13,935 nt of DNA from an uncultured Candidatus Saccharibacteria bacterium (GTDB lineage Bacteria; Patescibacteriota; Saccharimonadia; Saccharimonadales; Saccharimonadaceae), in the NCBI GenBank assembly GCA_948663575.1, contig CAPNAV010000023.1, positions 1 to 13,935 of the forward strand, in the 5' to 3' direction. How positions within the stretch are numbered: position 1 is the stretch's first letter; each line of letters begins with the position of its first letter. Positions 6,515 to 12,877 of this stretch are shown piece after piece. The notes under the pieces are model-generated. The model was given only the letters and a program-made list of their open reading frames with translations. It ran no database searches and had not been told where the DNA came from. A program made the translations under genes and the position numbers.

Positions 6515-7603
6515 ATGCATAACAAACCTATTGATGTTGACACCCGTACTTTTATCCGCTTTTGGCTGGTTATTCTCGCGCTCGGCCTAGTTGCCCTATT
6601 TGTCTGGAAGGCTCTTTCCGGTTTAATTATCGTCGGTATTGCCCTCTTCCTTGCTATTGCCATTCAGCCTCTCGCCACCCGCATCAAGCGCCTCACCAAA
6701 CGCGAAAACTCCTCTTTTGCCTCAGTCATAGCTTACGTCTCTATTATTTTTCTCATTGCTATCATTCTCGCTGTCGTTGCGCCGGTCGTCGTCAACGAAA
6801 CCGTCCGCTTCGTACAGCAACTCCCTGCCACTTTCCAAAACACCCTTGGTGGCTGGGATGGCATCAACGCCTTCGGTCAAACTATTGGCATCGACAATCT
6901 TCAAAACGAAATTCTTTCCGCCCTCCAATCTTTCTCTAGCGCCTTTGTTAATAATATTAGCAATTTTCTCGTCAGCGGTATCGGCGCTCTCGCCCAAATC
7001 GTCACCAATGTCATCCTCGTTCTTGTTCTCACCCTCTTATTCTGCCTCGAAGGCCCAGAGCTTATTCAAAAATTCTGGCACATCCTAGAAGGCAAGCGCA
7101 AAAATTCCTATATCCGCGCTTATCAACGTCTCGCCGAGCGCCTTAGTAGCGTTATTTCTACTTATATCTCTAAGCAAGTTACCGTCGCTTTTCTTGACGG
7201 CTGCGTTGTTACTCTCGCTGTTTTTGTACTCGCTATCATCTGCGGTTTTTCTGTCGGCCTCGCTATTCCCATGGGGCTTATCGCACTTGTTTTATATCTC
7301 ATTCCTATGTTTGGCCCCATCATTAGTTGTATTCTTATTTCCCTGCTCCTCTTTTTCAGCTCTCCTGTCGCCGCAATTATTTTCCTCATCTTCTATATTA
7401 TCTACGCCCAAATCGAGAACAACCTCATCGGCCCCAAGCTTCAGGGCAATGCCCTCAATCTTCCTACTTCCCTCATTTTAGTCGCCATCGTCCTCGGCAT
7501 GTATATGTTTGGTCTCATCGGTGCGATTATTGCTATTCCTATCGCCGGTTGTATTAAAGTTGTTTTTGAAGAATACCCCAACCTCCGCGAAGCACACGAT
7601 TAG
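6515..7603 (+). CDS. AI-2E/PerM-family transporter (YdiK/TqsA type)
   Basis: This 362-residue polytopic membrane protein has hydrophobic segments near 12-30, 33-50, 68-92, 152-176, 223-244, 246-270, 271-294 and 317-345. The C-terminal half shows the family signature in order: YLIPMFGPII (261-270), AQIENNLIGPKLQG (298-311) and GAIIAIPIAG (336-345). It has the length and topology of the AI-2E transporter family (Pfam PF01594). Family members include the AI-2 exporter TqsA, sporulation protein YtvI and sodium/proton antiporters, so the substrate cannot be assigned. A role in quorum sensing should not be assumed. It starts 38 bp after tgt but has its own -10 box. Confidence 0.88.
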   Translation: MHNKPIDVDTRTFIRFWLVILALGLVALFVWKALSGLIIVGIALFLAIAIQPLATRIKRLTKRENSSFASVIAYVSIIFLIAIILAVVAPVVVNETVRFVQQLPATFQNTLGGWDGINAFGQTIGIDNLQNEILSALQSFSSAFVNNISNFLVSGIGALAQIVTNVILVLVLTLLFCLEGPELIQKFWHILEGKRKNSYIRAYQRLAERLSSVISTYISKQVTVAFLDGCVVTLAVFVLAIICGFSVGLAIPMGLIALVLYLIPMFGPIISCILISLLLFFSSPVAAIIFLIFYIIYAQIENNLIGPKLQGNALNLPTSLILVAIVLGMYMFGLIGAIIAIPIAGCIKVVFEEYPNLREAHD

Positions 7604-7621
7604 CTCTGTCAGTTTTTTCAT

Positions 7622-7650
7622 TTGACGCTTATACTTTTTTGGCATATACT
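7622..7650 (+). promoter_or_regulatory. Promoter of the fibro-slime surface protein gene
   Basis: TTGACG (7622-7627), a 17-bp spacer and TATACT (7645-7650) form a good sigma-70-type promoter. The start site near 7657 gives a leader of about 29 nt before the chosen ATG. Confidence 0.7.
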
Positions 7651-7675
7651 TATAGGTGATAGACATAACCGAAAA

Positions 7676-7681
7676 AGAAGG
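7676..7681 (+). promoter_or_regulatory. Ribosome binding site deciding the adhesin start
   Basis: AGAAGG lies 4 nt before the ATG at 7686. An alternative in-frame GTG at 7656 coincides with the predicted transcription start and would put ten charged residues ahead of the signal sequence. The ATG is therefore preferred. Confidence 0.6.
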
Positions 7682-7685
7682 TCAC

Positions 7686-10310
7686 ATGAAAAAAACTAAG
7701 CAATTTTTATTCAAATACCGTATCGCCTCAATCGCTCGTATTGCGACATGCGTGCTATTTGCAGCACTCGCGGTCATTGGCATTTCATCATTAGTGCGCG
7801 CAATGTCACTCGAAGACATTGCTAACGACCATGGTGTTCCTGCCGTATGGGACATCGCCTCACTCGGCAACCCCGACGAAATTACTGTCCCAGTCACTTT
7901 CTGGGATCAACGCCAAGACAGCTGTGACGATCCTAACCGCCAGTTCGAATGGGTCATCTGCGGCTACTGGACCAAAGGTGTCATTCAAGGCATCGTCAAG
8001 CCGCAACTCGGCAGCGACGGATTACCAGTCCCTGCTTATACCAACAGTACCGACGCTTGGAATGCCAATCGCGATGTTTTCACCGCCAATGTCACCGGCA
8101 ACGACCCCGTCCAACCCACTGACAATTTCTATCGCTGGTTTCACGAAGTTCCCGGCCTCTCTAAACAAATTGACGGCCGCACCATCACCTTTACTCGCAT
8201 TGGCGAGAATACTTACACCTACGGTCGAGACGGTATCTTCCCTCTTGATGATGTAGACTTCTCTAAAGATGACGAAGCCTCATCTCAAATTGTCAACGGC
8301 GAGACTCATAATTACCACTTCACTTCCTATATGAGCATCCCTATGAAAATCTCCACCAGTGGAGATGAGACCTTTGAATTCTCTGGTGATGATGACGTAT
8401 GGGTATTCCTTAATGGCCAGCTTATTCTCGACATTGGCGGCCTCCACGAACAGATTCACGGCAAATTCGTTATTAATAAAGATGGCAGTATTACCACCAT
8501 CGTCCAGCACGTCAATGACACTAGTGGACGCGCCGTACTTGGTGAGCCTAGCAACGATTTCAACAGCTATGTTAACCCACTCAATATCCACAATGAATCC
8601 ACTTGGCAAGACACTGTTACAAAAACCATCGATGCCGGCTTGCGCGAAGGTGAAGTTGTCAACCTAGATTTCTTCTATGCCGAGCGTAGCACTGTAGAAT
8701 CCAACACGCATATCACCATTTCCAACATGAACTGGCCAATCTCCGCTGATTCCGAAGTTACCGCCAAAGTCGTCGGCAAAAGCGAAACCTCCACAGGCAA
8801 TCTTGTTCAATTTAATACCAGCGTCACCAACAGTGATCCGTCCGCCCCTCTCAATATCGAACGTATGGCCGCCTATATTTACGAAACTACTGCCGCAGGC
8901 TTTAAACAATCTGGATTCTTACCTCTTGATAATACAACTCTCGAATACACCTTCACGCCAAACGATGAAAGTTCCTGGCAACATATCGAAATCTCCGCTC
9001 CATCAAACGACGACTCCGGCTTTAACTTTACCTCACCAATCGCTCTAGATCCAAATGGAGGCACTAAAGATACTGTTTATTTCCGTTATTTTGGCGAAAC
9101 CGCTTCTGATACCGGCAGCGTCACCAGCCTTGTCAGCTATTACACCACTTTAAACGACGCCACCGGATTCACCTATGATTACGACACTGTTTCATATGCA
9201 CCAACCGAAATTCCAACTCCGATTCCAGACCCTACTCTCACCATTAATTATGTCTATAGCGATGGCACCACAGCCGCCGATAGTTACATCTCCGAAATTC
9301 CCGCCGGCAACACTTATACCGTCGATTCTCCAGAAATCACTGGCCACACACCAGATCGAGATGTCGTTACCGGCATCATGCCAGAAACCAATGTCACAAT
9401 CACCGTCATCTATACCCCGAATCTTCCCGAAAAACCTGACGTAAAAAACTACAATCTCACTATCCACTATGTTTACGAAGATGGCACAACTGCTGCACCG
9501 GATTATTCCAACTCAATTTCAGAAGGCGACACTTACAATGTCTCCTCTCCAGAAATCGACGAATATATCCCCGATCAGTCTATTGTCGCTGGCACCATGC
9601 CAGGTAACGATCTAGAAATCACCGTCGTCTACACTCCAAACGGAACACCTTTCAATCTCACCATTCATTATGTATACGAAGACGGCACGACCGCCGCACC
9701 AGACCACAACGATACAATTCCCGCCGGCAAACCTTACCAAGTTGCATCACCAGAAATTGAAAAATATGCCCCCGATCAAACAATTGTCGCCGGCACCATG
9801 CCAAAACACGACATAGAAATTACCGTTATTTATACTACTAAGCTCGACAATCCCGATATCAATATTCCAACTACTCCTAGCGAGCCCACTAATCCATCCG
9901 TTCCTACCGAACCAACCATTCCTCCAAGCGACAACTTTGATGATGACTTATTCTACACCCCACCTCTCGGCGACGTAGCCTTCGTACCAAACACCGGTAT
10001 CGTCAGTGATGTCATCGCTCCGCTCTTTAACCAACACTTTGCCGACGCCGTCCTTTCCCAGGGCGTAGTAATGACCGTTCTCTTACTCTTCGCCACCTCA
10101 TTCGCTACTTATTTCTCAATGCGAAAATACCTCAAAGGCCAACTTACTCCAGCCACTATCTCTAATACTACCAAGTCCCGCACAGCTACTACCAGAAGCT
10201 CCAAAAACGCTAGCAAATCCGTAAAATCCGCCAAACGCACGCTCAAAACTGATCCATCCTGCTCCACTGTTAAACGCTCATCCTCTCAACGCACCGCTAA
10301 GAAAAAGTAA
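7686..10310 (+). CDS. Fibro-slime domain surface adhesin with three MucBP-like repeats
   Basis: This 874-residue cell-surface protein opens with a basic N-terminus and hydrophobic segment (about 15-38) ending in VRA-MS, a signal-peptide or anchor pattern. The fibro-slime module (TIGR02148-like) covers about 145-350, with FSGDDDVWVFLNGQLILDIG at 233-252 and FFYAERSTVESNTHITISNM at 329-348. Three 60-65-residue repeats of MucBP type follow (about 518-580, 591-652 and 658-717), each starting LTI[NH]YVY[SE]DGTTAA. A Pro/Thr linker (718-750) leads to FVPNTG (766-771), a membrane helix (about 793-813) and a 60-residue Lys/Ser/Thr-rich tail. It is anchored by the C-terminal helix with the basic tail inside. 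The architecture fits a host- or matrix-binding adhesin; the ligand is unknown. It has its own promoter and terminator. Confidence 0.87.
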   Translation: MKKTKQFLFKYRIASIARIATCVLFAALAVIGISSLVRAMSLEDIANDHGVPAVWDIASLGNPDEITVPVTFWDQRQDSCDDPNRQFEWVICGYWTKGVIQGIVKPQLGSDGLPVPAYTNSTDAWNANRDVFTANVTGNDPVQPTDNFYRWFHEVPGLSKQIDGRTITFTRIGENTYTYGRDGIFPLDDVDFSKDDEASSQIVNGETHNYHFTSYMSIPMKISTSGDETFEFSGDDDVWVFLNGQLILDIGGLHEQIHGKFVINKDGSITTIVQHVNDTSGRAVLGEPSNDFNSYVNPLNIHNESTWQDTVTKTIDAGLREGEVVNLDFFYAERSTVESNTHITISNMNWPISADSEVTAKVVGKSETSTGNLVQFNTSVTNSDPSAPLNIERMAAYIYETTAAGFKQSGFLPLDNTTLEYTFTPNDESSWQHIEISAPSNDDSGFNFTSPIALDPNGGTKDTVYFRYFGETASDTGSVTSLVSYYTTLNDATGFTYDYDTVSYAPTEIPTPIPDPTLTINYVYSDGTTAADSYISEIPAGNTYTVDSPEITGHTPDRDVVTGIMPETNVTITVIYTPNLPEKPDVKNYNLTIHYVYEDGTTAAPDYSNSISEGDTYNVSSPEIDEYIPDQSIVAGTMPGNDLEITVVYTPNGTPFNLTIHYVYEDGTTAAPDHNDTIPAGKPYQVASPEIEKYAPDQTIVAGTMPKHDIEITVIYTTKLDNPDINIPTTPSEPTNPSVPTEPTIPPSDNFDDDLFYTPPLGDVAFVPNTGIVSDVIAPLFNQHFADAVLSQGVVMTVLLLFATSFATYFSMRKYLKGQLTPATISNTTKSRTATTRSSKNASKSVKSAKRTLKTDPSCSTVKRSSSQRTAKKK
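9237..9836 (+). repeat. Three tandem MucBP-like repeats inside the adhesin gene
   Basis: Units begin at 9237, 9456 and 9657 and encode about 60-65 residues each. All carry DGTTAA near the start, SPEI in the middle, D[RQ][DST]IV or DVV then G[IT]MP, and end ITV[IV]YT. Units 2 and 3 are closest (LTIHYVYEDGTTAAPD identical). DNA identity is only partial, so the duplication is old or protein-selected. Confidence 0.8.
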
Positions 10311-10329
10311 ATATCGCCAAAACATCCCT

Positions 10330-10354
10330 AAACCGCCAAGTCATTGGCGGTTTT
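10330..10354 (+). terminator. Rho-independent terminator of the adhesin gene
   Basis: Perfect 10-bp arms AAACCGCCAA (10330-10339) and TTGGCGGTTT (10344-10353) flank loop GTCA, ending in TTTT. It lies 20 bp after the stop codon and works in either direction by symmetry. Confidence 0.88.
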
Positions 10355-10458
10355 AGCTTGCCCATAAAATAGCCTTCATTTGAAAGCTCGATCCATCTAA
10401 AGATAATTACAAACCCAGACAAGCTATTTCGGGAGATAAACTCATTCTCATCCACTCT
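10355..10458. other. Intergenic spacer before the cassette array
   Basis: About 100 bp of AT-rich sequence. No gene, hairpin or repeat that I can support was seen; it lies just beyond the 3' end of the inverted cassette C1. Confidence 0.5.
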
Positions 10459-10464
10459 TTATCA

Positions 10465-10776
10465 TTATCCATTATTAGTAGAGACTAGGCAGCGGAGGGA
10501 AAGGGCATATATCGATGCGCCACCATCATTTCTGGATGGCCAAATAGCTATTAATTGAGCATCGAGAGAATATCTTGAACCTTTTGTGCCAATATTACTT
10601 GCAAAGATGGATGTTGATCTGCCTCGTCCATAAAACATCCTTTCGTAGCCATTACTGCCAGCTCGACTAAAGAAGAAAGGTGATAGGCCAACGTTATAAG
10701 TCGCTTCTTCGCCATCAGGTAAAGTAATACCACTATTCGCAGTCCATGATCCATCTCGATCATCATCGCTCACCAA
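10465..10776 (-). CDS. Cassette C1: FISUMP-like C-terminal fragment, inverted, no own start
   Basis: The open frame runs from TTG at the conserved block (10774-10776) to TAA and encodes about 103 residues. They read LVSDDDRDG, then NSGITLP, EATYN, GLSPFFFSRAG, a variable centre, WPS, and SLRCLVSTNNG. This matches the last ~100 residues of Fibrobacter succinogenes major paralogous (FISUMP, TIGR02145-like) domains, which end in a V/LRC motif. Upstream codons, read out of hairpin A, are unrelated, so the frame can open further (to 10809) without meaning. No signal peptide, no N-terminal half and no ribosome binding site are seen. It is the only cassette on the minus strand and points away from C2. 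Confidence 0.7.
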   Translation of the reverse strand: MVSDDDRDGSWTANSGITLPDGEEATYNVGLSPFFFSRAGSNGYERMFYGRGRSTSIFASNIGTKGSRYSLDAQLIAIWPSRNDGGASIYALSLRCLVSTNNG

Positions 10777-10792
10777 AAGACGAGGAAGCGAG

Positions 10793-10819
10793 TAGATAAA
10801 AAGTTGCACTTTTTATCTA
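10793..10819. repeat. Hairpin repeat copy A
   Basis: CGAG (10789-10792) precedes a perfect 12-bp stem, TAGATAAAAAGT and ACTTTTTATCTA, with loop TGC. It has the same geometry as copies B-E: CGAG, 12-nt arm ending AAAGT, short loop, then an arm starting ACTTT. Confidence 0.75.
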
Positions 10820-10870
10820 GAGCGACGCAGGCTTTTCTGGACTGTAAGGTCTTAGAAATTGCGAGGAGCG

Positions 10871-10999
10871 CGAGTAATAATAAAGTAAAACTTTATTATT
10901 CGTCCTGTCGTAGGAACCGAGTGAATAGAAAGTGTTACTTTCTATTCTGTCCTGTCGTAGGAACCGAGCAAAAAGAAAGTTTACTTTCTTTTTCGAGGT
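10871..10999. repeat. Tandem hairpins B, C and D with a 47-bp period
   Basis: Stems lie at 10876-10900 (AATAATAAAGT, loop AAA), 10923-10947 (GAATAGAAAGT, loop GTT) and 10970-10993 (AAAAAGAAAGT, loop TT), each with a perfectly complementary right arm. Starts are exactly 47 bp apart. The linker TCCTGTCGTAGGAACCGAG is identical at 10903-10921 and 10950-10968. Stem sequences differ between units while pairing is kept, so the structure, not the sequence, is conserved. Confidence 0.85.
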
Positions 11000-11104
11000 G
11001 ACGCCCGACAGTGATTGTCGTGAAAAACTTATTTTTACGACAAGCTGACGAAGTAATTTCTAAGTTTTTAATCGTAAAAAGATTCACATTACGATAAAAT
11101 ATCT

Positions 11105-11425
11105 TTGGTGAGCGATGACGGACCAAAAGATGGTTGGATTGGTAGTGCCAACGCTGGCATCACTCTACCAGGCAACAATTCTGCAACTCACAACCCTTAT
11201 CTATCGCCACTGTTTTTCTTACGTGCTGGCAGAGCCACTCCTGGCGGCACAGACAATGCAACTATAGAACGCGACAAAGTAGGATATTATTGGTCACCGA
11301 ATACTCAAAATCAGCGATTCGCATTCTTTTCTATTTTTGCAATCGACCACCTTTATTCATCAACTCCAGAATATAGACCTCGTGCCCAATCCCTCCGCTG
11401 CCTAGTCTCTACTAATAATGGATGA
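11105..11425 (+). CDS. Cassette C2: FISUMP-like C-terminal fragment, no own start
   Basis: Open from TTG GTG at the conserved 5' block to TGA, 106 residues: LVSDDGPKDG, NAGITLPGNNSATHN, YLSPLFFLRAGR, a variable centre with GYYWSP, and SLRCLVSTNNG. The pattern G.YWS, aromatic run and C-terminal LRC is that of the FISUMP/fibrobacter major domain. The 3' end differs slightly from the others (GGATGATGATAAA), replacing the usual TAA by TGA. The bases before the TTG (ATAAAATATCT) contain no ribosome binding site. It would need to recombine into a complete gene to be expressed as a surface protein. Confidence 0.7.
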   Translation: MVSDDGPKDGWIGSANAGITLPGNNSATHNPYLSPLFFLRAGRATPGGTDNATIERDKVGYYWSPNTQNQRFAFFSIFAIDHLYSSTPEYRPRAQSLRCLVSTNNG

Positions 11426-11433
11426 TGATAAAA

Positions 11434-11593
11434 TCGTTTGTCGTCTTTTATAGTCAAAATGTCACCTCAACTCAACACTCACCCTACACCACAACTTGTT
11501 CCCACGTTACAAGTTCAACTGCAAAATAACAGAGCTAAAATTATCGCAAAAATACCTTAATTAATCAATTTCTCGCCCTCATTTTACGGTAAT
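11434..11593. other. Spacer between C2 and C3
   Basis: About 160 bp of AT-rich DNA with no gene. One short inverted repeat is visible: AACTTGT at 11493-11499 and ACAAGTT at 11509-11515. It has no homology to other spacers that I can see. Confidence 0.5.
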
Positions 11594-11896
11594 TTGGTGA
11601 GCGATGAGCTTGAGAAGAAGAATAACGGCATTTCCCTACCAAGCAACAATAACGCTACTAATAATATTGCCTTAACGCCATTATATTTTGTTAGGTCAGG
11701 AGGACCAGACCTTTGGAATAGAGTAATAGAATCAAAGGGGCAAGCTCAAAGTTATTTTGCTAGAACAAATTACTCTACAAAAGGATCATATTATTTCTAT
11801 TTTTGGCTATCAGGAACCCAACCAAGCGGCTCCTATGATGGAGCCAGAACTGCCGGCAATTCCCTCCGCTGCCTAGTCTCTACTAATAATGGATAA
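11594..11896 (+). CDS. Cassette C3: FISUMP-like C-terminal fragment, no own start
   Basis: Open from TTG at the conserved block to TAA, 100 residues: LVSDELEKKN, NGISLPSNNNATNN, ALTPLYFVRSGG, a variable centre, QPSG, and SLRCLVSTNNG. It is the most diverged forward cassette: the GITLP motif is GISLP, and the G.YWS motif is replaced by QSYFA. The 14-bp and 29-bp ends are nevertheless identical to those of the other cassettes. No ribosome binding site precedes it (ATTTTACGGTAAT). A degenerate copy of the hairpin element follows directly. Confidence 0.68.
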   Translation: MVSDELEKKNNGISLPSNNNATNNIALTPLYFVRSGGPDLWNRVIESKGQAQSYFARTNYSTKGSYYFYFWLSGTQPSGSYDGARTAGNSLRCLVSTNNG

Positions 11897-11903
11897 TGAT
11901 AAA

Positions 11904-11934
11904 GCGAGTAATAATAAAAATTTCGGCTTATTCG
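11904..11934. repeat. Degenerate hairpin repeat copy F
   Basis: The 15 bases GCGAGTAATAATAAA (11904-11918) are identical to the flank and left arm of hairpin B (10870-10884). The element also ends TTATTCG like B. The middle has lost the AAAGT/ACTTT apex, leaving only AATAA...TTATT pairing. It lies between the end of C3 and the tRNA terminator. Confidence 0.45.
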
Positions 11935-11936
11935 AT

Positions 11937-11970
11937 AGTAAAAACCCGAGTGGTTGCTCGGGTTTTTACT
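11937..11970 (-). terminator. Bidirectional terminator of tRNA-Gln
   Basis: A perfect 14-bp stem (AGTAAAAACCCGAG and CTCGGGTTTTTACT) with a 6-nt loop TGGTTG begins one base after the CCA end of the tRNA. Both strands end in a run of T, so it also stops plus-strand transcription from C3. Confidence 0.88.
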
Positions 11971-11971
11971 A

Positions 11972-12046
11972 TGGCTGGACCGGCAGGATTCGAACCTGCG
12001 AATGCTGGGACCAAAACCCAGTGCCTTACCACTTGGCGACGGTCCA
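11972..12046 (-). tRNA. trnQ: tRNA-Gln (UUG)
   Basis: The minus strand gives a 75-nt tRNA. Acceptor arm TGGACCG pairs with CGGTCCA, followed by discriminator G and an encoded CCA. The anticodon stem CTGGG/CCCAG holds the loop TTTTGGT with anticodon TTG. The T arm GCAGGTTCGAATCCTGC is canonical. The upstream minus-strand sequence has TGATAAAAT, a likely extended -10 element. It lies within the cassette array, transcribed against cassettes C2-C6. The anticodon reads CAA, and CAG by wobble. Confidence 0.95.
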
Positions 12047-12076
12047 ATCTATTTTACATTTTATCACAAAAAATTA

Positions 12077-12094
12077 ATCTTGCCTAGGCAAGAT
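12077..12094. repeat. 18-bp perfect palindrome upstream of tRNA-Gln
   Basis: ATCTTGCCTAGGCAAGAT is self-complementary and lies about 30 bp upstream of the tRNA gene, near its -35 region. The core TCTTG-CCTAGG-CAAGA resembles the palindrome at 13793-13818, which has one extra base pair on each side of the centre. It may be an operator or recombination site; neither is shown. Confidence 0.5.
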
Positions 12095-12215
12095 ATTATC
12101 ATATTATACAATAAGTTCCCTACAACCGGCATGGATTCGAAAACACTTGCATATTCGTAATCGGACTATATTATACAATATAATCTATCAAAATAGTAAA
12201 TACTTTTCAACTCGT

Positions 12216-12521
12216 TTGGTGAGCGATGATGATCTTAACGATAGCAACCGGTCTAATGCAGGTATTACGCTACCAGAAGGAGTTGGAGCAACTTATAGTA
12301 TCAGTCTTTCGCCACTTTTTGTCAATCACAATGGCAGAAATGAAGCTGAGGGGGCGATAAACTATCGCGGTAGGCTAGGCCGACTATGGTCGTCTAAGTC
12401 CACGAGCATAAACCGCAGCTATTTTTTAGATGTCACATCTAACGATATAGCACCGAGCCATTACTATTGGCGCTATCTCGCCTATTCCCTCCGCTGCCTA
12501 GTCTCTACTAATAATGGATAA
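12216..12521 (+). CDS. Cassette C4: FISUMP-like C-terminal fragment, no own start
   Basis: Open from TTG at the conserved block to TAA, 101 residues: LVSDDDLND, NAGITLPEGVGATYS, SLSPLFVNHNGR, a variable centre with GRLGRLWSS, APSHYYWRYLAY, and SLRCLVSTNNG. The APS..Y.R...SLRCL segment is very close to the FISUMP C-terminal consensus. The frame extends upstream to 12147 but that stretch is not homologous to any cassette and has no ribosome binding site. It is preceded by an AT-rich spacer with an ATTATA/TATAAT inverted repeat (about 12169-12183). Confidence 0.7.
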   Translation: MVSDDDLNDSNRSNAGITLPEGVGATYSISLSPLFVNHNGRNEAEGAINYRGRLGRLWSSKSTSINRSYFLDVTSNDIAPSHYYWRYLAYSLRCLVSTNNG

Positions 12522-12552
12522 TGATAAAGAGAAGAATCTCAATTCTACTTAT

Positions 12553-12873
12553 TTGGTGAGCGATGATGAGGGATCAGATGTCGCTCACGCCAATGGAGGC
12601 ATAACACTACCGGGCAACGCTAATGCTACGCACAATATCGAGCTTTCACCTTTTTTCTTGACACATTCCGGCAGAGGAAGAGATCCCTACAATTCAGAAT
12701 ATGCAATAATTTGGCGTGGTCAAGGTAGCTATTTATGGTCCAACGTTTCTAATGCTATTGCAAACGATAGAGCATACTATTTAATAGCTGATAGCAACGT
12801 TTTGCCATCATTCAGCTATACTCGTCTCTACCCTTTTCCCCTCCGCTGCCTAGTCTCTACTAATAATGGATAA
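12553..12873 (+). CDS. Cassette C5: FISUMP-like C-terminal fragment
   Basis: Open from TTG at the conserved block to TAA, 106 residues: LVSDDEGSD, NGGITLPGNANATHN, ELSPFFLTHSGR, a variable centre with GSYLWS and AYYL, LPSFSYTRLYPF, and PLRCLVSTNNG. The serine of SLRC is proline here because one base differs just before the 29-bp block. The same frame begins at an ATG at 12514, inside the end of C4 in another frame (ATGGATAATGAT), only 31 bp upstream of the conserved start. That would allow coupled translation if C4 were translated, but no ribosome binding site is present. Confidence 0.7.
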   Translation: MVSDDEGSDVAHANGGITLPGNANATHNIELSPFFLTHSGRGRDPYNSEYAIIWRGQGSYLWSNVSNAIANDRAYYLIADSNVLPSFSYTRLYPFPLRCLVSTNNG

Positions 12874-12877
12874 TGAT

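Larger units (their letters stand above)
10777..11104. other. Divergent spacer between C1 and C2 with hairpin cluster
   Basis: This 328-bp stretch separates the 5' ends of C1 and C2. Besides hairpins A-D it holds a small hairpin at 11006-11020 (CGACA...TGTCG) and an imperfect one near 11018-11041 (TCGTGAAAAA...TTTTTACGA). Short frames that cross it are reads through palindromes and show no domain. No protein-coding gene is supported. Confidence 0.6.

Noticed and set aside
7656..7685. GTG at 7656 as start of the adhesin
   Set aside because: It falls at the predicted transcription start and has no ribosome binding site. The ATG at 7686 has AGAAGG upstream and begins a normal basic signal sequence.
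9981..9998. FVPNTG as a sortase LPXTG signal
   Set aside because: The membrane helix starts about 20 residues later and is followed by about 60 residues instead of a short basic tail. The motif lacks the leucine. A plain transmembrane anchor is more likely.
10871..10999. CRISPR array suggested by the 47-bp regular repeat
   Set aside because: There are only two identical linkers of 19 bp, and the intervening segments are themselves perfect hairpins of one design rather than unrelated spacers. No cas gene is present.
12147..12215. Upstream extension of cassette C4 as part of a real N-terminus
   Set aside because: The extra residues have no counterpart in any other cassette and no ribosome binding site precedes the TTG. 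The homology begins sharply at LVSD.
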